Assembly: GCA_025766275.1 (NCBI GenBank)
Contig: JAFKAC010000080.1
Span: 209,078-273,077, forward strand
Reading direction: 5' to 3'
Length of the DNA: 64,000 nt
From: Lactarius indigo
Lineage: Eukaryota; Basidiomycota; Agaricomycetes; Russulales; Russulaceae
Shown: positions 62,798-64,000 of the stretch, one piece after another
Layout of the letters: every line of letters begins with the position of its first letter
Numbering within the stretch: the first letter of the stretch is position 1
Notes under the pieces: model-generated
Told to the model about the DNA's origin: nothing
Database searches by the model: none
Seen by the model: only the letters and a program-made list of their open reading frames with translations
Program-made: the position numbers and the translations under genes

Positions 62798-64000
62798 TCA
62801 TACCCTGCGAATCTGCGCCTTGTTGACCAATCTCTCAAGCACCTCTCCCGTCGCGACTTGGAACTCGGACAAACCCGAGCTCGCCATCGCCCCGCCCTTC
62901 TTGACAAGACGACCCTGACTGCGCACAGCAGCACGCATCCGGCGCTCCGCTTCTGGGTCGTCGTCGTCGTCGTCGTCGTCGCCTCTCCCATCCGCACGCA
63001 CTCTCTGCCGCCGACCAGAGGCGCGTCTCTTCGTGCCTACTGCACCGCGCCCCTTTCCGTGCGCACTCACAGTACTCGGGGCCTCGCGCAGCGCGAACGA
63101 CTTGGCGAGGTGTCCGAGATGCAGATGCCTGATGTGGAAAATGTGTTTCTCGTCCGAAGGGTGCGTCGCATATGCCCTGAGATGCGATGCGAAGGCCTTG
63201 CGTGCCATTTCCGCGTTCTTATTATAGTGGCGCCCGGTGGGGTCAGTACGCTGAAAAAAAAGGGGGATGGTGGGTGTCACGTCAACGCACCTCTTTCCGC
63301 TGTAGGCACCACCGCTCGAACGCGAGTTGGACCTCAGTCGCGCGGTCTTCGTACTCCTTTCCCTGCCCCCCGAATCCCGTCCGCAGGATCTCTTCCACGG
63401 CCACGGCTTCAAAGTGGCCCGCGGTCCCGCTGTCCATGCGGGTTTGTACCCATTCGGCCCATTGCGCCTCGCTCGGTGCGACGATCGCCCACGCCTGGCC
63501 CCCACGACCCGCGCGCGCAGTACGGCCCACCCGATGGACATATTCCGTAGCACCGCCCTCAGTTGGGAGGTCGTATTGCACGACGGCGCGCACGCGCGGC
63601 AAGTCAAGACCACGCGCGGCGACGCTAGTGCAGAGCAAAATCGACGCTAGAGGGCTGGATTCGGGCGGTTTCTGCGTAGCGGAGAATGTTCGCAGAGACG
63701 AGATACGGGTAGCTAGAGGAAGAGAACCATGTAGTCGGAAGATCGATGTCTCTGGGAGTAATGGGGGAATGGGCTCCTACACGACCGTCCTCACCCCCGG
63801 CCCGTGCTACCGTCTCATCGTCCGAGTCAATACTGCCTCCGTCGCTTTCCAAGTCGCAACCCCCGAGTAAACGCCAGTGGAAGTCACCGAGTCGGTGCAG
63901 CTGAAGAAGACAATGATCTTGAAACCCCGTCGACCACCTGCCTGAGAAAGAATGGACCGAAGCAGGGCGACAAGCGTGGACTAGACGCAATTAAGCGGGA
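62798..64000 (-). CDS. DBP7: DEAD-box RNA helicase Dbp7/DDX31, 3' part
   Basis: Reverse-strand exons 63291-63980 and 62798-63250, separated by a 40-nt intron; the 5' part lies beyond the window and an acceptor sits at 63981. The helicase C-terminal domain reads [48 protein letters not shown] (motif V), and [16 protein letters not shown] (motif VI). After the intron, [20 protein letters not shown] then [16 protein letters not shown] is the DUF4217-type extension typical of Dbp7. The tail is basic with an eight-Asp run encoded by a gtc repeat at 62958-62985. Dbp7 acts in nucleolar 60S ribosome assembly, unwinding early rRNA and snoRNA duplexes. One frame break near 63884-63888 (one C short on the + strand, between DSV and FHWRLLGG) has no intron and resembles the indels in AFG2. 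Confidence 0.9.

Overview
The window is eukaryotic and reads as a mushroom-forming basidiomycete (Agaricomycetes). Genes are broken by many short GT-AG introns, mostly 43-60 nt. The gene content also fits: a DUF6533 membrane protein, a hydrophobin-like secreted pair, a fungal sesquiterpene synthase beside a P450, and basidiomycete-type Tnp2 and hAT transposons. No rRNA, tRNA or CRISPR array was found.

Layout. 1-5.1 kb holds a decayed Tnp2/CACTA-like element: a transposase relic with several frameshifts, then a second ORF with an in-frame stop. 7.5-10.3 kb is a protein-kinase gene with an unidentified N-terminal half. 11.6-12.2 kb is a hypothetical gene. 12.8-15.1 kb is a foldback-like repeat with two 689-bp inverted arms; its centre and right arm recur as a 1.28-kb direct copy at 23.57-24.85 kb. 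Between the copies lie a WD40 gene (15.4-16.8 kb) and an apparently intact Tnp2-type transposase (17.5-21.6 kb). 25.7-26.2 kb is a solo LTR with a perfect 5-bp target duplication. 27.1-30.7 kb is a reverse-strand hAT transposase carrying a huge hexanucleotide array in one intron, with GC-rich arrays on both sides.

33.7-35.3 kb has a DUF6533 gene. From 37.5 kb the window becomes gene-dense housekeeping DNA: MPDU1-like dolichol-sugar utilisation protein (-) divergent from eIF3e (+), mitochondrial D-lactate dehydrogenase (-), then a cytochrome P450 (+) convergent with a sesquiterpene synthase (-), a probable small terpenoid cluster. 47-54.5 kb is gene-poor and holds a decayed ankyrin gene. 54.6-64 kb carries a four-helix membrane protein (-), AFG2-type AAA ATPase (+), two tandem hydrophobin-like secreted genes (+), and the 3' part of a Dbp7/DDX31-type DEAD-box helicase (-), which runs off the right edge.

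Two window-wide points matter. First, several otherwise conserved genes (AFG2, Dbp7, one hydrophobin-like gene) need single-base indel corrections at or beside short base runs, so uncorrected sequencing indels are likely and some 'broken' genes may be intact. Second, the differences between the dispersed repeat copies are nearly all transitions at CpG sites, the mark expected of cytosine methylation and deamination of silenced repeats.
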